NCBI GenBank assembly: GCA_023264215.1 | Contig: JALQSY010000002.1 | Location: 1 to 37,017 of the forward strand | From: Candidatus Nanopelagicales bacterium | Lineage (GTDB): Bacteria > Actinomycetota > Actinomycetes > S36-B12 | Reading direction: 5' to 3' | Length of the DNA stretch: 37,017 bases | Shown here: positions 1 through 8,607 of the stretch, in pieces | How the letters are laid out: each line of letters begins with the position of its first letter | Position numbering within the stretch: position 1 is the first letter of the stretch | Position numbers and translations under genes: made by a program | Notes under the pieces: model-generated | What the model saw: only the letters and a program-made list of their open reading frames with translations | Told to the model about the DNA's origin: nothing | The model's database searches: none

Positions 1-1640
1 GAGCAGCCCGGTCCCTTCTTTCGATACACGGTCTCCGGTTGACGCACTCCCGTCCGCGGACCGAACTCGGCTTCGATGACGTCGTAGACGCGCGTGCCCC
101 AGAAGTCGACGGTCATCGAGGTGTTGGTCATCTTGGTGGTGATGAGCACGGGATACGGGCTGTCGTTGCGGAATTTCATGTCGAAGATTCCCCATGCAAC
201 GGTCGCTTCCAGTCCCGGCTGGTAGCGCGAGATGTACACCGAGTGCGCCTGGACCTCGACGGGCTCCAGGCCGGCGTAGAAGGCAGCTGACCACATCGTG
301 GTCGTGGCCGCGGAGAGGCCACCGCCGAGCGCCTTGCGGAAGATCCCTCCGGGCCCGATGACCCAGCCCTCCATGTAGCCACCGACCGGGTCACGGTTCT
401 CCGTCGTCTCGTTCATGGAGAAGACCTCTCCCGGGAGCAGGAGGGTGCCGTTGATGTACTCGGAGGCGACGGAGAGATTGTGCGCGAGGTACTCGGCGTA
501 GTTGACCTGCTGGGTGAAACTGGAGATCTCCTCGATCACTCCGAGTTCGAGTGCATCCTCGGTCGTGAGCACGGGATCGCGAACCGTCACGGGTGCCGGT
601 GCCACTCGCTCATCGCCCTCCGAGAACATCGCGTTGCCTACCGCGGCAGCGAGGACCTCGTCGCTCACTCCGCGGCCGACGCGCGAGGGCACGACCACGG
701 GGACGTTGTTGGCATCGATCTCGAAGGTCGCGTTGTTACCCGGCTCCTCCACGGGGGAGAGATCCTCCGCGATGGAGTCGTGCAGGACGGCACCGTCGAT
801 CTGGGGCGCGAGGCTCTCCCCCTCCACCAGATAGTGCGTGGCCTCGGCGATGGCCTCGGCGGGCACCTGAGGGGCGATGTCCTCCACCTCGATGGTGACC
901 GGCGCGGACACCGCGATCGTGGCCGGCCCGGCGACGAACTCCTCGGCCTCGGCGTTGGTGACCGCCGGCTCGATGATCACCTCGGGAAGAGCGATGGGGC
1001 CGGTCGTCGTGAGGTACGCCGAGGCGATCGACTCGACGGCGACGGGAATGTCGACATCGCGACCATCCTCGGCTGGAGTCAGGACCGGGATCATGTCCTC
1101 GTAGTACACGGTGGGCTCGACGGTCTCGGTCCGGATCAGGTCGGCGAACTCATCGAGTCGCTCGGACAGCAACGCGTCATCGACGGTCACCACGGGGGCG
1201 ATATCGCGCGAGCCGAAGAACCGCATGACGAGGGCGAACGGATTGAGCAGTCGCCCTTCGGCGGAGTCGACCGTCGCGATGGGGTCGAAGGACAGGCCTG
1301 AGTCCGCGGGGAATATCTCCTCCGAGGTCTCGAAGGCCGAGACGGAGATCGGCTCGAGGGAGCGCGGCGTGATCGAGGCCTCGAGAGTCGCGACGGCCTC
1401 GGCACGATCCATGCCACCGATCGGCACGCCCATGACCGACGTGTTGGCCGGGATGTCGCTCGAGGAACCCACGATCAGGCCCAGGTAGAAGACCAGCGCG
1501 CCGGCGACGACCCCCAGCGCCACGAGGATCCCGCGCCGCGGCGCGGTGCTGCCCGCGGGCCGCTCCTCGTCCGACACTGCCGCTCCCCGCTCCGTGGCCC
1601 CATCGAAAGGCCGCCCCAGCTGTCCTGGGGCTCCGATCAT
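1..1640 (-). CDS. VanW family protein with tandem peptidoglycan-binding-like domains (3' end outside window)
   Basis: This minus-strand frame is open from ATG at 1640 to the window edge (546 codons seen, no stop), so the C-terminus is missing. Residues 1-36 are cytoplasmic, 37-57 form one membrane helix, and the rest should lie outside the cell. About 155-215 and 265-340 look like two copies of the PG_binding_4 fold found beside VanW. Residues 379-535 are the VanW domain: LLPGEVFSMNETT, GGGLSAATTTMWSAAFYAGL and HSVYISRYQPGLEATVAWG match its conserved blocks. VanW proteins occur in vancomycin-resistance loci and widely as cell-envelope proteins; their chemistry is unsettled, so a wall-associated role is inference and resistance is not implied. 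A GTG at codon 22 (base 1577) follows a GGGGAG-like ribosome site and is an alternative start. Confidence 0.88.
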   Translation of the reverse strand, partial: MIGAPGQLGRPFDGATERGAAVSDEERPAGSTAPRRGILVALGVVAGALVFYLGLIVGSSSDIPANTSVMGVPIGGMDRAEAVATLEASITPRSLEPISVSAFETSEEIFPADSGLSFDPIATVDSAEGRLLNPFALVMRFFGSRDIAPVVTVDDALLSERLDEFADLIRTETVEPTVYYEDMIPVLTPAEDGRDVDIPVAVESIASAYLTTTGPIALPEVIIEPAVTNAEAEEFVAGPATIAVSAPVTIEVEDIAPQVPAEAIAEATHYLVEGESLAPQIDGAVLHDSIAEDLSPVEEPGNNATFEIDANNVPVVVPSRVGRGVSDEVLAAAVGNAMFSEGDERVAPAPVTVRDPVLTTEDALELGVIEEISSFTQQVNYAEYLAHNLSVASEYINGTLLLPGEVFSMNETTENRDPVGGYMEGWVIGPGGIFRKALGGGLSAATTTMWSAAFYAGLEPVEVQAHSVYISRYQPGLEATVAWGIFDMKFRNDSPYPVLITTKMTNTSMTVDFWGTRVYDVIEAEFGPRTGVRQPETVYRKKGPGC

Positions 1641-1726
1641 GCTAAGCGCTACGCGCTCGGGAACGCCCGACGAGGCCCCGCCGTGTCGTGGGTCACATGA
1701 GGTGGTGCCGTGCGGAGCGCATGTGG

Positions 1727-2089
1727 CTACGGGCGCCGGAGTCGCTCGATCGGTGGGACGGTGGCCGCCGCCGCGCCGACGATGACTCCTCCGAGGAGGT
1801 AGGCCATCTGTCGACCGCCAGCCGAGATGACCAGGTCACCCGAGGGCATCTCGGCTGCGAAGGCGACGGTGACCGCGATCCACGCGAGGAGGACGATCCA
1901 GCCGCCCCATCGGCTGGACGTCAGGTCGACCCCCGCGCGCACGAGGACGATGAGCGCCACCAGTGACACGACCAGCCCCCACGGCAGGCTGGCATCAGCA
2001 ACGACCCACCGCGCTCCCTGCACGAAGGCGCCGACGACTCCCATGACCACCCCCGCCAGGAGGCAGGCAACGAAGCCGACGAACCTCAC
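1727..2089 (-). CDS. small four-helix membrane protein downstream of mshB (DUF6113-like)
   Basis: A 120-residue hydrophobic protein starting at GTG 2089, four bases after the mshB stop, so the two are almost certainly cotranscribed. Four membrane segments are visible at roughly residues 3-23, 33-52, 62-82 and 93-113, joined by short loops, and the tail is basic (IERLRRP). I recall small DUF6113-type membrane proteins beside mshB in other actinobacteria, and the size and pattern fit, but the family name is from memory and untested here. No catalytic motif is visible. The position suggests a link to mycothiol metabolism or simply conserved neighbourhood; the function is unknown. A longer open frame continues upstream inside mshB but has no membrane or family character. 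Confidence 0.75.
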   Translation of the reverse strand: MRFVGFVACLLAGVVMGVVGAFVQGARWVVADASLPWGLVVSLVALIVLVRAGVDLTSSRWGGWIVLLAWIAVTVAFAAEMPSGDLVISAGGRQMAYLLGGVIVGAAAATVPPIERLRRP

Positions 2090-2093
2090 CGTG

Positions 2094-2975
2094 TCACAGG
2101 CCCGCGAAGAGATCGGTCTCCCGGCCGGCACCGTCGAAGGGTCCCGCCGCGTTGCCCCGCACCAGGCGGAAGTACTCGGTGCCGAAGGCTTCTGCCCCGA
2201 CGTTGTCGGCGAGGGCGAAGAACCCGCCATCGACGGTCACCTGGGTCGCGTGAGCGCGGAGCGCGTCGAGCTTGCGATCAAGGTGCTCAGGCGCATGGAC
2301 GGCCGTCGTCACCAGCGCGTCGTCGGTGGCGAAGGGGATGTCGTCGGGGTCCATCTCGGCGAAGCCGGTGGTCTCCCCCGCCGCACGGAGCTTCTCGATG
2401 CCCTCGCGGACGATGCTGCGCGGGAACGCCGTCCAGTAGATCTTGGCGATATCCCAGGGCTCGCCCAGGTCGGGGCGGAAGGTGCGGGCAGCCGCCAGGC
2501 TCGCGGCGTACATCGACACGCGGTGCGCCTGGATGTGGTCCGGATGGCCGTAGCCGCCGAAGTCGTCGTACGTCACGAGCACCTGCGGGCGGACCTCGCG
2601 GATGATCGCCACCAGATGGGTGGCTGCCTCCAGCAGGTCACTGCGCCAAAACGCCCCCTCGCGGTCGTTGGCAACCGTCCCGGCCATGCCCGAGTCTCGG
2701 TATCGGCCGGGGGCACCCAGCAGGCGCCAGTCCGTCACGCCGAGGATCCCCATGGCCTGGGCGAGCTCGGTCTGGCGGTGCTCGCCGAGCCGGTCCTCCT
2801 TGTCCGAAGCGAGATGCTCGAGGCCCGGGACCAGGATCTCGCCCTCCTCGCCGAGGGTGCAGGTGACGAGGGTGACGCCGACGCCCGCGTCGACGTAGCG
2901 GGCCATCACCGCCCCCGTCCCGATGGTCTCGTCATCGGGATGGGCATGGACGAGAAGGATGCGCCGATCGGTCAT
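2094..2975 (-). CDS. mshB: mycothiol biosynthesis deacetylase MshB
   Basis: This enzyme removes the acetyl group from GlcNAc-inositol to give GlcN-inositol, the third step of mycothiol synthesis, before MshC adds cysteine. The 293-residue product has the LmbE/PIG-L fold. The motif AHPDDE at 11-16 supplies His12 and Asp15 as zinc ligands and Asp14 as likely general base, and GHPDH at 143-147 supplies His147; this matches the zinc ligands of the M. tuberculosis enzyme (His13, Asp16, His147). The start is ATG 2975, because a TACCCT box ends six bases upstream and the protein then begins just before the first beta strand (RRILLVHAHPDDE). The longer frame back to 3056 overlaps the divergent peptidase gene and is not believed. 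A small membrane protein follows after four bases. Confidence 0.95.
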   Translation of the reverse strand: MTDRRILLVHAHPDDETIGTGAVMARYVDAGVGVTLVTCTLGEEGEILVPGLEHLASDKEDRLGEHRQTELAQAMGILGVTDWRLLGAPGRYRDSGMAGTVANDREGAFWRSDLLEAATHLVAIIREVRPQVLVTYDDFGGYGHPDHIQAHRVSMYAASLAAARTFRPDLGEPWDIAKIYWTAFPRSIVREGIEKLRAAGETTGFAEMDPDDIPFATDDALVTTAVHAPEHLDRKLDALRAHATQVTVDGGFFALADNVGAEAFGTEYFRLVRGNAAGPFDGAGRETDLFAGL

Positions 2976-2981
2976 GCGCAC

Positions 2982-2987
2982 AGGGTA
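2982..2987 (-). promoter_or_regulatory. -10 box for leaderless mshB
   Basis: TACCCT on the minus strand ends six bases before the mshB ATG. That spacing would place the transcript start at or beside the A of the start codon. No ribosome-binding site is present. Confidence 0.6.
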
Positions 2988-3022
2988 GTGCCGCCGGATC
3001 CAGCCTCCGGCAGGATGTGCGC

Positions 3023-5134
3023 GTGACTGCGCCCCTGAGCGACGAGACCTACCCACGCCAGCGAGCTCGCACGCGCGGGTTCCGTCTCGGCGCGCCGCGA
3101 TCGTTCACCATCGATCACAAGCGGCGGCGTGTCCTGTTCCTGCGCTCACGCGGGGGCACGGATCCGAACACGTGCCTGTGGTCGCTCGACCTCGCCAGCG
3201 GCACCGAGAGGTGCGTCGTCGATCCCGGCGACCTGCTCGACGACGCCGAGTCGCTTCCCGCAGAGGAACGAGCCCGACGCGAGCGCATGCGCGAGGTGAG
3301 CGCGGGCATCACCGACTACGCGACGGATCGCGAACGCAGCCTCGCCGTCTTCGCGCTGTCCGGTGCGCCGTACGCGGTCGGACTCGAAGGCGCGGAGCCG
3401 GCCCGGCCGCTCGCCGCGCCCGGCCCCGTCGTCGACCCGCGCCCGGACCCCACCGGCACCTGGGCCGCCTACGTCAGCGAGCGAGCGCTGTACGTCACCC
3501 CGCTGAGCGGAGGACCGGCCCGGATGCTGTGCGCGCCCGACGGCGACGACGTCACATGGGGACTCGCCGACTTCATCGCGGCAGAGGAGTTCGACCGCGT
3601 GCGCGGCTTCTGGTGGCTGGCCGACGGCTCCGGGTTGCTAGTGGAGCGCGTGGACGACGCCCCCGTGGCGCAATGGTGGATCGCCGACCCCGCGCACCCG
3701 GATCAGCCGGCCCGCCCGCATCGGTATCCCGCCGCGGGATGCGACAACGCCGACGTCTCGCTATGGCTCGTGCCCGTCGACGGCGGCGCACGCACGGAGC
3801 TCGCCTGGGATCACGCCGAATTCCCCTACCTCGCACGCGTCACCGCGCCCGAGACCGGCAGGCCACTGGTCACGGTGCTGTCTCGCGACCAGCGGCGCCA
3901 GGTGATCCTCGAGGTCGACCCCGCGACCGGGGCGCTGCACCACCTGCGCGAGCGCACCGATCCGGATTGGATCGAGTTGATGCCCGGCGTGCCTGCCCGC
4001 GCCCCGGACGGCCGCGTGGTCGAGATCGTCGCCGACCGGGAGATCGATGCCTACCGCCTCGTCGTCGACGGCTCTCCCGTCTCTCCCTCGGGGCTGCAGG
4101 TGGCATCCGTCGTGGATGCCGGCGAGCAAGACGTCCTCGTCACGGCATCAACCGATCCGACGTATCCGGGCCTGTACCGCATCGGCTACGACGGCAGCAT
4201 CGACAGGTTGAACGATGACGAAGACGCAGTACACGGGCTTCGCGCGGGCAATGTCGTGCTCACCTCGACGACACGACTGTCATCGACCGCCACGGACATC
4301 CGGATCCGGCAGGACGGGGCGCCTGTTGCCGAGGTGACGTCGTTGGCCGAGATCCCGATCATCGCGCCGCGCGTGAGCCTGGTGACCGGGGGCGAGAGGG
4401 AACTCGAGGCGGCTGTGCTCTTCCCCTCCGGCCACGCACCCGGGTCGGGTCGGCTGCCCGTGATCATGTCGCCGTACGGCGGCCCGCACGCGCGGCGGGT
4501 GGTCGCTGCCGGACTGGCGTACGGCACCGATCAGTGGCTGGCCGACCAGGGGTACTGCGTGATCGTCGCCGATGGCCGGGGCACTCCCGGCCGAGGACCG
4601 GCGTGGGATCGCTGGGTGCGAGGGGATCTGGCGACGCCGGCCCTCGACGACCAGGTCGCCGCCCTGGAGGCGGTTGCAGCGGCGTACCCCGACGACGTCG
4701 ACACCGGGCGCGTGGGCATCCGCGGCTGGTCGTTCGGCGGCTACCTCGCAGCCCTCGCCGTCCTGCGGCGGCCGGACGTCTTCCACGCCGCGGTCGCCGG
4801 CGCACCCGTCACCGAATGGCGGCTCTACGACACCGGCTACACCGAGCGCTACCTCGGGCTGCCGCAGGACGAGCCGGACAACTACGACCGATCGTCGCTG
4901 CTCCCTCTCGCAGCCAACCTCACCCGACCGCTCCTGATCATCCACGGCCTCGCCGACGACAACGTCGTCGTCGCGCACACGCTCCAGCTCTCTTCGGCGC
5001 TGCTCGCGGCAGGCCGCCCGCACGCCGTACTCCCGCTCAGCGGCGTCACGCACATGACCCCTCAGGAGGTGGTCGCCGAGAATCTGCTGCGCGCCGAGGT
5101 CGACTTCTTCGCCGATGCGCTGGCCGAGCGCTAG
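3023..5134 (+). CDS. S9 family prolyl peptidase, dipeptidyl-peptidase IV type
   Basis: A 703-residue serine peptidase with an N-terminal beta-propeller (DPP-IV N-terminal type, about 30-420) and a C-terminal alpha/beta hydrolase domain (about 440-703). The nucleophile is Ser570 in GWSFGGYLA, with Asp645 in GLADDNV and His677 in SGVTHM, the order and spacing of family S9. IAAEEFDRVRGFWW in the propeller carries the double glutamate that in DPP-IV holds the substrate's free N-terminus, so release of N-terminal dipeptides with proline or alanine second is the likely activity. No signal peptide or membrane anchor is seen, suggesting a cytoplasmic enzyme. GTG 3023 is preferred because CAGGAT lies six bases before it; GTG 3017 would add two residues. 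It is transcribed divergently from mshB. Confidence 0.9.
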   Translation: MTAPLSDETYPRQRARTRGFRLGAPRSFTIDHKRRRVLFLRSRGGTDPNTCLWSLDLASGTERCVVDPGDLLDDAESLPAEERARRERMREVSAGITDYATDRERSLAVFALSGAPYAVGLEGAEPARPLAAPGPVVDPRPDPTGTWAAYVSERALYVTPLSGGPARMLCAPDGDDVTWGLADFIAAEEFDRVRGFWWLADGSGLLVERVDDAPVAQWWIADPAHPDQPARPHRYPAAGCDNADVSLWLVPVDGGARTELAWDHAEFPYLARVTAPETGRPLVTVLSRDQRRQVILEVDPATGALHHLRERTDPDWIELMPGVPARAPDGRVVEIVADREIDAYRLVVDGSPVSPSGLQVASVVDAGEQDVLVTASTDPTYPGLYRIGYDGSIDRLNDDEDAVHGLRAGNVVLTSTTRLSSTATDIRIRQDGAPVAEVTSLAEIPIIAPRVSLVTGGERELEAAVLFPSGHAPGSGRLPVIMSPYGGPHARRVVAAGLAYGTDQWLADQGYCVIVADGRGTPGRGPAWDRWVRGDLATPALDDQVAALEAVAAAYPDDVDTGRVGIRGWSFGGYLAALAVLRRPDVFHAAVAGAPVTEWRLYDTGYTERYLGLPQDEPDNYDRSSLLPLAANLTRPLLIIHGLADDNVVVAHTLQLSSALLAAGRPHAVLPLSGVTHMTPQEVVAENLLRAEVDFFADALAER

Positions 5135-5210
5135 ATGCCGTGGCCGGGCTCGCCGGAATCGAGTCGCGTGGTGCCCAGGCCACCGAGGTTGCGCGACCCC
5201 GGACGCCCCG

Positions 5211-5301
5211 CCTGCGCTCGAGGATACGAACTGGTCGTTTAAGCCCGACAAATCGGACGCGGTTGCCGCCTAAACGACGAGTTCGTGTCCTCGAGCGGAG
5301 G
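5211..5301. repeat. long imperfect palindrome between convergent genes, possible bidirectional terminator
   Basis: Arms 5211-5241 and 5271-5301 match at 28 of 31 positions as an inverted repeat. The 29-base centre itself contains two small hairpins, CCGA-caaa-TCGG and GCGG-ttg-CCGC, so a transcript could fold into a three-way junction. It lies 76 bases after the peptidase stop and 18 bases before the typA stop, between convergent genes, and no T-run follows either arm. A bidirectional terminator or a dispersed palindromic repeat are both possible. It shares the core GTCGTT(T)AAGC with the palindrome at 35592-35652. The rest of the 5135-5319 gap shows nothing recognisable. Confidence 0.7.
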
Positions 5302-5319
5302 GAGGGGGTGCCCGGTTGC

Positions 5320-7182
5320 CTACTTCGAGCGCGAGCGCGTCTTGGCCCGGTCGGTGGCGGCGAGCTGGACCTTGCGGATCCGCACGGCCTGCGGCGTGAC
5401 CTCGACGCACTCGTCCTCGCGGCAGAACTCCAGTGCCTGCTCGAGCGACAGCTGCTTGTGCGGGATCAATGGCACGAGTACGTCGCCCGAGGACTGACGC
5501 ATGTTGGTGAGCTTCTTCTCCTTCGTCGGATTCACGTCGAGATCGTCCGATCGGGAGTTCTCGCCGACGATCATGCCCTCGTACACCTCGGTGCCGGGTC
5601 CCACGAACATCGTGCCGCGCTCCTGCAGGTTGGCAAGGGCGAAGCCCGTTGTCGGGCCGGATCGATCGGCGACGAGCGAGCCCGACGGGCGTGTGCGCAG
5701 TTCACCGTGCCACGGCTCGTAGCGATCGAATACGTGGTGCAGCAGGCCCGTGCCACGGGTCTCGGTGAGGAACTCGGTGCGAAAGCCGATGAGTCCGCGC
5801 GCGGGAACGAGGTAGTCCATCCGCACCCATCCGGTGCCGTGATTGACCATCTGCTCCATACGCCCCTTGCGCAGTGCCATGAGCTGCGTGACCACACCGA
5901 GGTAGTCCTCGGGGATATCGACCGAGAGGCGCTCCATGGGCTCGTGGAGCCTGCCATCGATCATGCGCGTCACGACCTGGGGCTTGCCCACGGTGAGCTC
6001 GAATCCCTCGCGCTTCATCAACTCCACGAGGATCGCGAGCTGGAGCTCGCCGCGGCCTTGCACCTCCCAGGTATCCGGGCGCTCGGTGGGCAGCACCCGG
6101 ATCGAGACGTTGCCGACGAGCTCTTGGTCCAGGCGGGACTTGACCATGCTCGCGGTGAGTTTCGTGCCTCCGCTCCTGCCTGCGAGCGGCGAGGTATTGA
6201 TGCCGATGGTCATCGAGATCGACGGCTCGTCGACCGTGATGACCGGAAGTGCTACGGGATCGTCGACATCGGCCAGGGTGTCGCCGATCGAGATCTCGGG
6301 GATACCCGCAACCGCGATGATGTCGCCGGGGCCGGCACTCTCGACAGGAACGCGGTCGAGCGCCTCGGTCATGAGCAGTTCGACGACCTTGGCCCGCTCG
6401 ACGGAGCCGTCGGCCTTCATCCACGCGACCTGCTGCCCCTTGCGGATCGTGCCCTGGTGCACGCGGCACAGGGCGAGCCGGCCGAGGTACGGCGATGCAT
6501 CGAGGTTGGTGACGTGCGCCTGCAGGGGCGCGTCCTCGTCGTACGACGGTGCGGGGATGGCCTCGATGAGGGTGGCGAAGAGCGGCTCGAGGCTGTCCTC
6601 AGCCGGCATGCCGCCGTCGTCGGGACGCTCGCGCGAGGCGCGACCTGCCTTCGCGCTGGTGTAGACGATGGGGAAGTCGATCTGCTCGTCTGTCGCGTCG
6701 AGGTCGAGGAAGAGCTCGTACGCCTCGTCTACGACTTCGGCGATGCGCGCGTCGGTGCGATCGACCTTGTTGATCACCAGGACAACCGGGAGGCGCTTGG
6801 CGAGCGCCTTGCGCAGGACGAAGCGCGTCTGGGGCAGCGGGCCCTCCGAGGCGTCGACGAGGAGGACGACCCCGTCGACCATCTCCAGTCCGCGCTCCAC
6901 CTCGCCACCGAAGTCGGCGTGGCCAGGAGTGTCGATGATGTTGAAGGTCACACCGCCCTCGGGAGCCGACGGACCGGCGTACTTCACCGAGGTGTTCTTG
7001 GCCAGGATCGTGATGCCCTTCTCGCGCTCCAGGTCCATCGAGTCCATGACCCGGTCGTCGACATCCTGGTTGGCGCGAAAGGCCCCGGACTGCCAGAGCA
7101 TGGCGTCGACGAGGGTGGTCTTGCCGTGGTCGACGTGCGCGACGATGGCGACATTGCGGAGGTCCGAGCGGGTGGCAGTCAC
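5320..7182 (-). CDS. typA: translational GTPase TypA/BipA
   Basis: A ribosome-associated GTPase of the EF-G/LepA group that helps 50S assembly and stress or cold adaptation. The 620 residues match the usual family length. G1 is AHVDHGKT (15-22), G2 REKGITI (53-59), G3 DTPGH (84-88) and G4 NKVD (138-141). EF-G-like domains II, III and V follow, and the family's own C-terminal domain ends in a basic tail. The start is GTG 7182, with TAGGGT ending six bases upstream; the TAG of that box is also the stop of the preceding Nudix gene. So typA may be read both from the Nudix/ACT operon and from its own promoter. In M. tuberculosis typA is also near a mutT gene and mshB. Confidence 0.96.
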   Translation of the reverse strand: MTATRSDLRNVAIVAHVDHGKTTLVDAMLWQSGAFRANQDVDDRVMDSMDLEREKGITILAKNTSVKYAGPSAPEGGVTFNIIDTPGHADFGGEVERGLEMVDGVVLLVDASEGPLPQTRFVLRKALAKRLPVVLVINKVDRTDARIAEVVDEAYELFLDLDATDEQIDFPIVYTSAKAGRASRERPDDGGMPAEDSLEPLFATLIEAIPAPSYDEDAPLQAHVTNLDASPYLGRLALCRVHQGTIRKGQQVAWMKADGSVERAKVVELLMTEALDRVPVESAGPGDIIAVAGIPEISIGDTLADVDDPVALPVITVDEPSISMTIGINTSPLAGRSGGTKLTASMVKSRLDQELVGNVSIRVLPTERPDTWEVQGRGELQLAILVELMKREGFELTVGKPQVVTRMIDGRLHEPMERLSVDIPEDYLGVVTQLMALRKGRMEQMVNHGTGWVRMDYLVPARGLIGFRTEFLTETRGTGLLHHVFDRYEPWHGELRTRPSGSLVADRSGPTTGFALANLQERGTMFVGPGTEVYEGMIVGENSRSDDLDVNPTKEKKLTNMRQSSGDVLVPLIPHKQLSLEQALEFCREDECVEVTPQAVRIRKVQLAATDRAKTRSRSK

Positions 7183-7188
7183 CGGGTG

Positions 7189-7194
7189 ACCCTA
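7189..7194 (-). promoter_or_regulatory. -10 box for leaderless typA, built on the Nudix stop codon
   Basis: TAGGGT on the minus strand ends six bases before the typA GTG. Its first three bases are the TAG stop of the upstream Nudix gene. Confidence 0.5.
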
Positions 7195-7575
7195 CGGGGT
7201 GACTGACCGAAGGGCGCGCACCGCATCCACGTCGGACTCCAGCCATGCGACGTCATCGAAGTCCTCGGGTGCGACCCACCGAATCCGATCGTGGTGATCG
7301 AGAGGGCGGGGCTCGCCCTCGAGCAGCGTCGCGACATAGAGATGGAGGACGAGGTCGTCGTGCAACGGCCACTCCCCCGGCACGCGCTCGCCGACCGCAA
7401 TCCCGACCCCCAACTCCTCCCGGATCTCGCGCTCCAGCGCCACGGACTCGGTCTCCCCGGGCTCGACCTTGCCGCCGGGGAACTCCCAGCGCCCCGCAGC
7501 CCAGTCGGGCTTCGTACGCCGCGCCGCCAGGTAGCGGCCATCACGCTCGATCGCCGCGGCGACGACGACGGTCAC
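7192..7575 (-). CDS. Nudix hydrolase, MutT-like (8-oxo-dGTP pyrophosphatase type)
   Basis: A 127-residue single-domain Nudix protein. The Nudix box runs from GGKVEPGETES to REIREELGV (about 35-57) with all key glycine, glutamate and arginine positions. The FPGGK lead-in and short length fit MutT-type enzymes that cleanse oxidised nucleotides such as 8-oxo-dGTP, but Nudix substrates cannot be read from sequence with certainty. The start is GTG 7575, overlapping the TGA of the ACT-domain gene in a GTGA, so translation is probably coupled. typA follows nine bases after the stop. M. tuberculosis mutT2 lies in a comparable neighbourhood near typA. Confidence 0.85.
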   Translation of the reverse strand: MTVVVAAAIERDGRYLAARRTKPDWAAGRWEFPGGKVEPGETESVALEREIREELGVGIAVGERVPGEWPLHDDLVLHLYVATLLEGEPRPLDHHDRIRWVAPEDFDDVAWLESDVDAVRALRSVTP

Positions 7576-7949
7576 GCGATCTCGATGCCTGCTGCGCGCC
7601 AGGCGATCTCCGCGGCCACGCCCGCGTCGGCGTGCACGAGCAGATAGTCGGTGTCGTACGTGGAGACACCCAGGATGCCGATGCCTGCCTCGGCAAGCGG
7701 CGCGGTGAGCGCAGCCATGATCCCGGTCGCGGAGAAGTCGATGGCGCCGGGCACGCGGTACGCGAGCCAGGGCCCGACCTTGCTGTCGCTGTCGATGGGG
7801 ATGCCATTGCCAGTGATGATGCTCAACTCATCACGCGATCGGCCGACGCTGACGAAGGGCGCATCCCACGCCTCCGCGGGGATGTCGGCATCAGGAGGCA
7901 TGCGGTGCACGGCGTATTCCCCAGGGACCCGCCGCAGTGTGAGGGCCAT
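7572..7949 (-). CDS. ACT domain-containing protein (COG3603 type)
   Basis: A 125-residue protein without a catalytic domain. It fits a small family made of two ACT-like modules: an N-terminal half with LRRVPGEYAVHRMPPD and a C-terminal half with VPGAIDFSATGIMAALTAPL and GIGILGVSTYDTDYLLV, the latter resembling the ACT_7 amino-acid-binding module. The likely role is sensing an amino acid, as inference only. It is first in a minus-strand operon with the Nudix gene (4-base overlap) and typA. The start is ATG 7949, six bases after a TAGGCT box, so it appears leaderless. Confidence 0.8.
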   Translation of the reverse strand: MALTLRRVPGEYAVHRMPPDADIPAEAWDAPFVSVGRSRDELSIITGNGIPIDSDSKVGPWLAYRVPGAIDFSATGIMAALTAPLAEAGIGILGVSTYDTDYLLVHADAGVAAEIAWRAAGIEIA

Positions 7950-7955
7950 GCCGGC

Positions 7956-7965
7956 AGCCTACGGT
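7956..7965. promoter_or_regulatory. overlapping divergent -10 boxes (ACT gene and membrane-protein gene)
   Basis: The ten bases AGCCTACGGT read TAGGCT on the minus strand (7956-7961), six bases before the ACT-gene ATG, and TACGGT on the plus strand (7960-7965), 27 bases before the ATG at 7993. Polymerase could not occupy both at once, so the two promoters should exclude each other. Confidence 0.5.
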
Positions 7966-7992
7966 GGGCTCGAAGCGGACGAAGGAGCGGAC

Positions 7993-8607
7993 ATGACGTG
8001 GTACTCGGAGATCCCCGCGCGGCGCACGCGGCAGATGCTGGGCGATGCGTGGCTGGTGCTGTGGAGCGCACTGTGGATCTGGATCGCGGTGCGACTGCAT
8101 GATTTGGTGATGAATCTCGCCGCACCCGGACTCGCCGTGTCCGAGAGCGCGACCGACCTGTCGGATCGTTTCGCGAGCGCCGGCGAGACCCTCGCGGGCG
8201 TCCCACTCATCGGCGGCGCGCTGCAGTCACCCTTCGACGGGATGAGCGGCGCGTCCGTATCGATCGCCGAGGCCGGCCAGGCATCCGCGGATGCGGTGTC
8301 GGTGCTGGCGCGCTTCCTGGCGATCGCGCTGGCGATCCTCGGCATCGCGTCGTGGGCGATGCTGTGGGTGCCCATCCGCGTCGCGTTCATCCGCCGCGCC
8401 ACCGCCGCACGGAGATTCCTGGACTCCACAGACGACCTCGATCTCTTCGCGCTGCGGGCCATGGCCCGTCAGCCGCTGCACCTGCTGGCCCGCATCAGCG
8501 ACGATCCGGCGGGAGCCTGGCGCCGGGGCGACCGGGACGTCATCGCCGAACTGGCCTCGCTCGAACTGCGCTCGGAGGGGTTGGCGCCCCGCCCCGCGGT
8601 CAACTAG
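7993..8607 (+). CDS. two-helix membrane protein of unknown function
   Basis: A 204-residue protein not recognised as a named family. Two hydrophobic segments are visible, about residues 18-40 and 96-122, with an external loop between them rich in Ser, Ala and Gly. After the second helix comes an acidic-basic cytoplasmic tail (RRFLDSTDDLDLFALRAMARQPL). The start is ATG 7993 because a strong GAAGGAG site lies five bases upstream; upstream codons in the same frame run antisense through the ACT gene. Its end overlaps the convergent SRPBCC gene by eight bases. Similar small proteins are common in actinobacteria; no function can be claimed. Confidence 0.75.
   Translation: MTWYSEIPARRTRQMLGDAWLVLWSALWIWIAVRLHDLVMNLAAPGLAVSESATDLSDRFASAGETLAGVPLIGGALQSPFDGMSGASVSIAEAGQASADAVSVLARFLAIALAILGIASWAMLWVPIRVAFIRRATAARRFLDSTDDLDLFALRAMARQPLHLLARISDDPAGAWRRGDRDVIAELASLELRSEGLAPRPAVN

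Noticed and set aside
480..1301. A 273-codon plus-strand open frame
   Set aside because: It is antisense to the VanW gene, whose minus-strand frame is open from 1640 to the window edge and carries clear VanW motifs.
1..1640. A vancomycin-resistance gene
   Set aside because: VanW-domain proteins with PG_binding_4 repeats are common in susceptible actinobacteria, and no vanHAX or vanRS genes are in view.
4534..7206. An 890-codon plus-strand open frame
   Set aside because: It runs out of frame through the S9 peptidase and antisense through typA, both certain genes; its composition (long Arg-rich then Leu/Asp-rich tracts) is typical of high-GC shadow frames.
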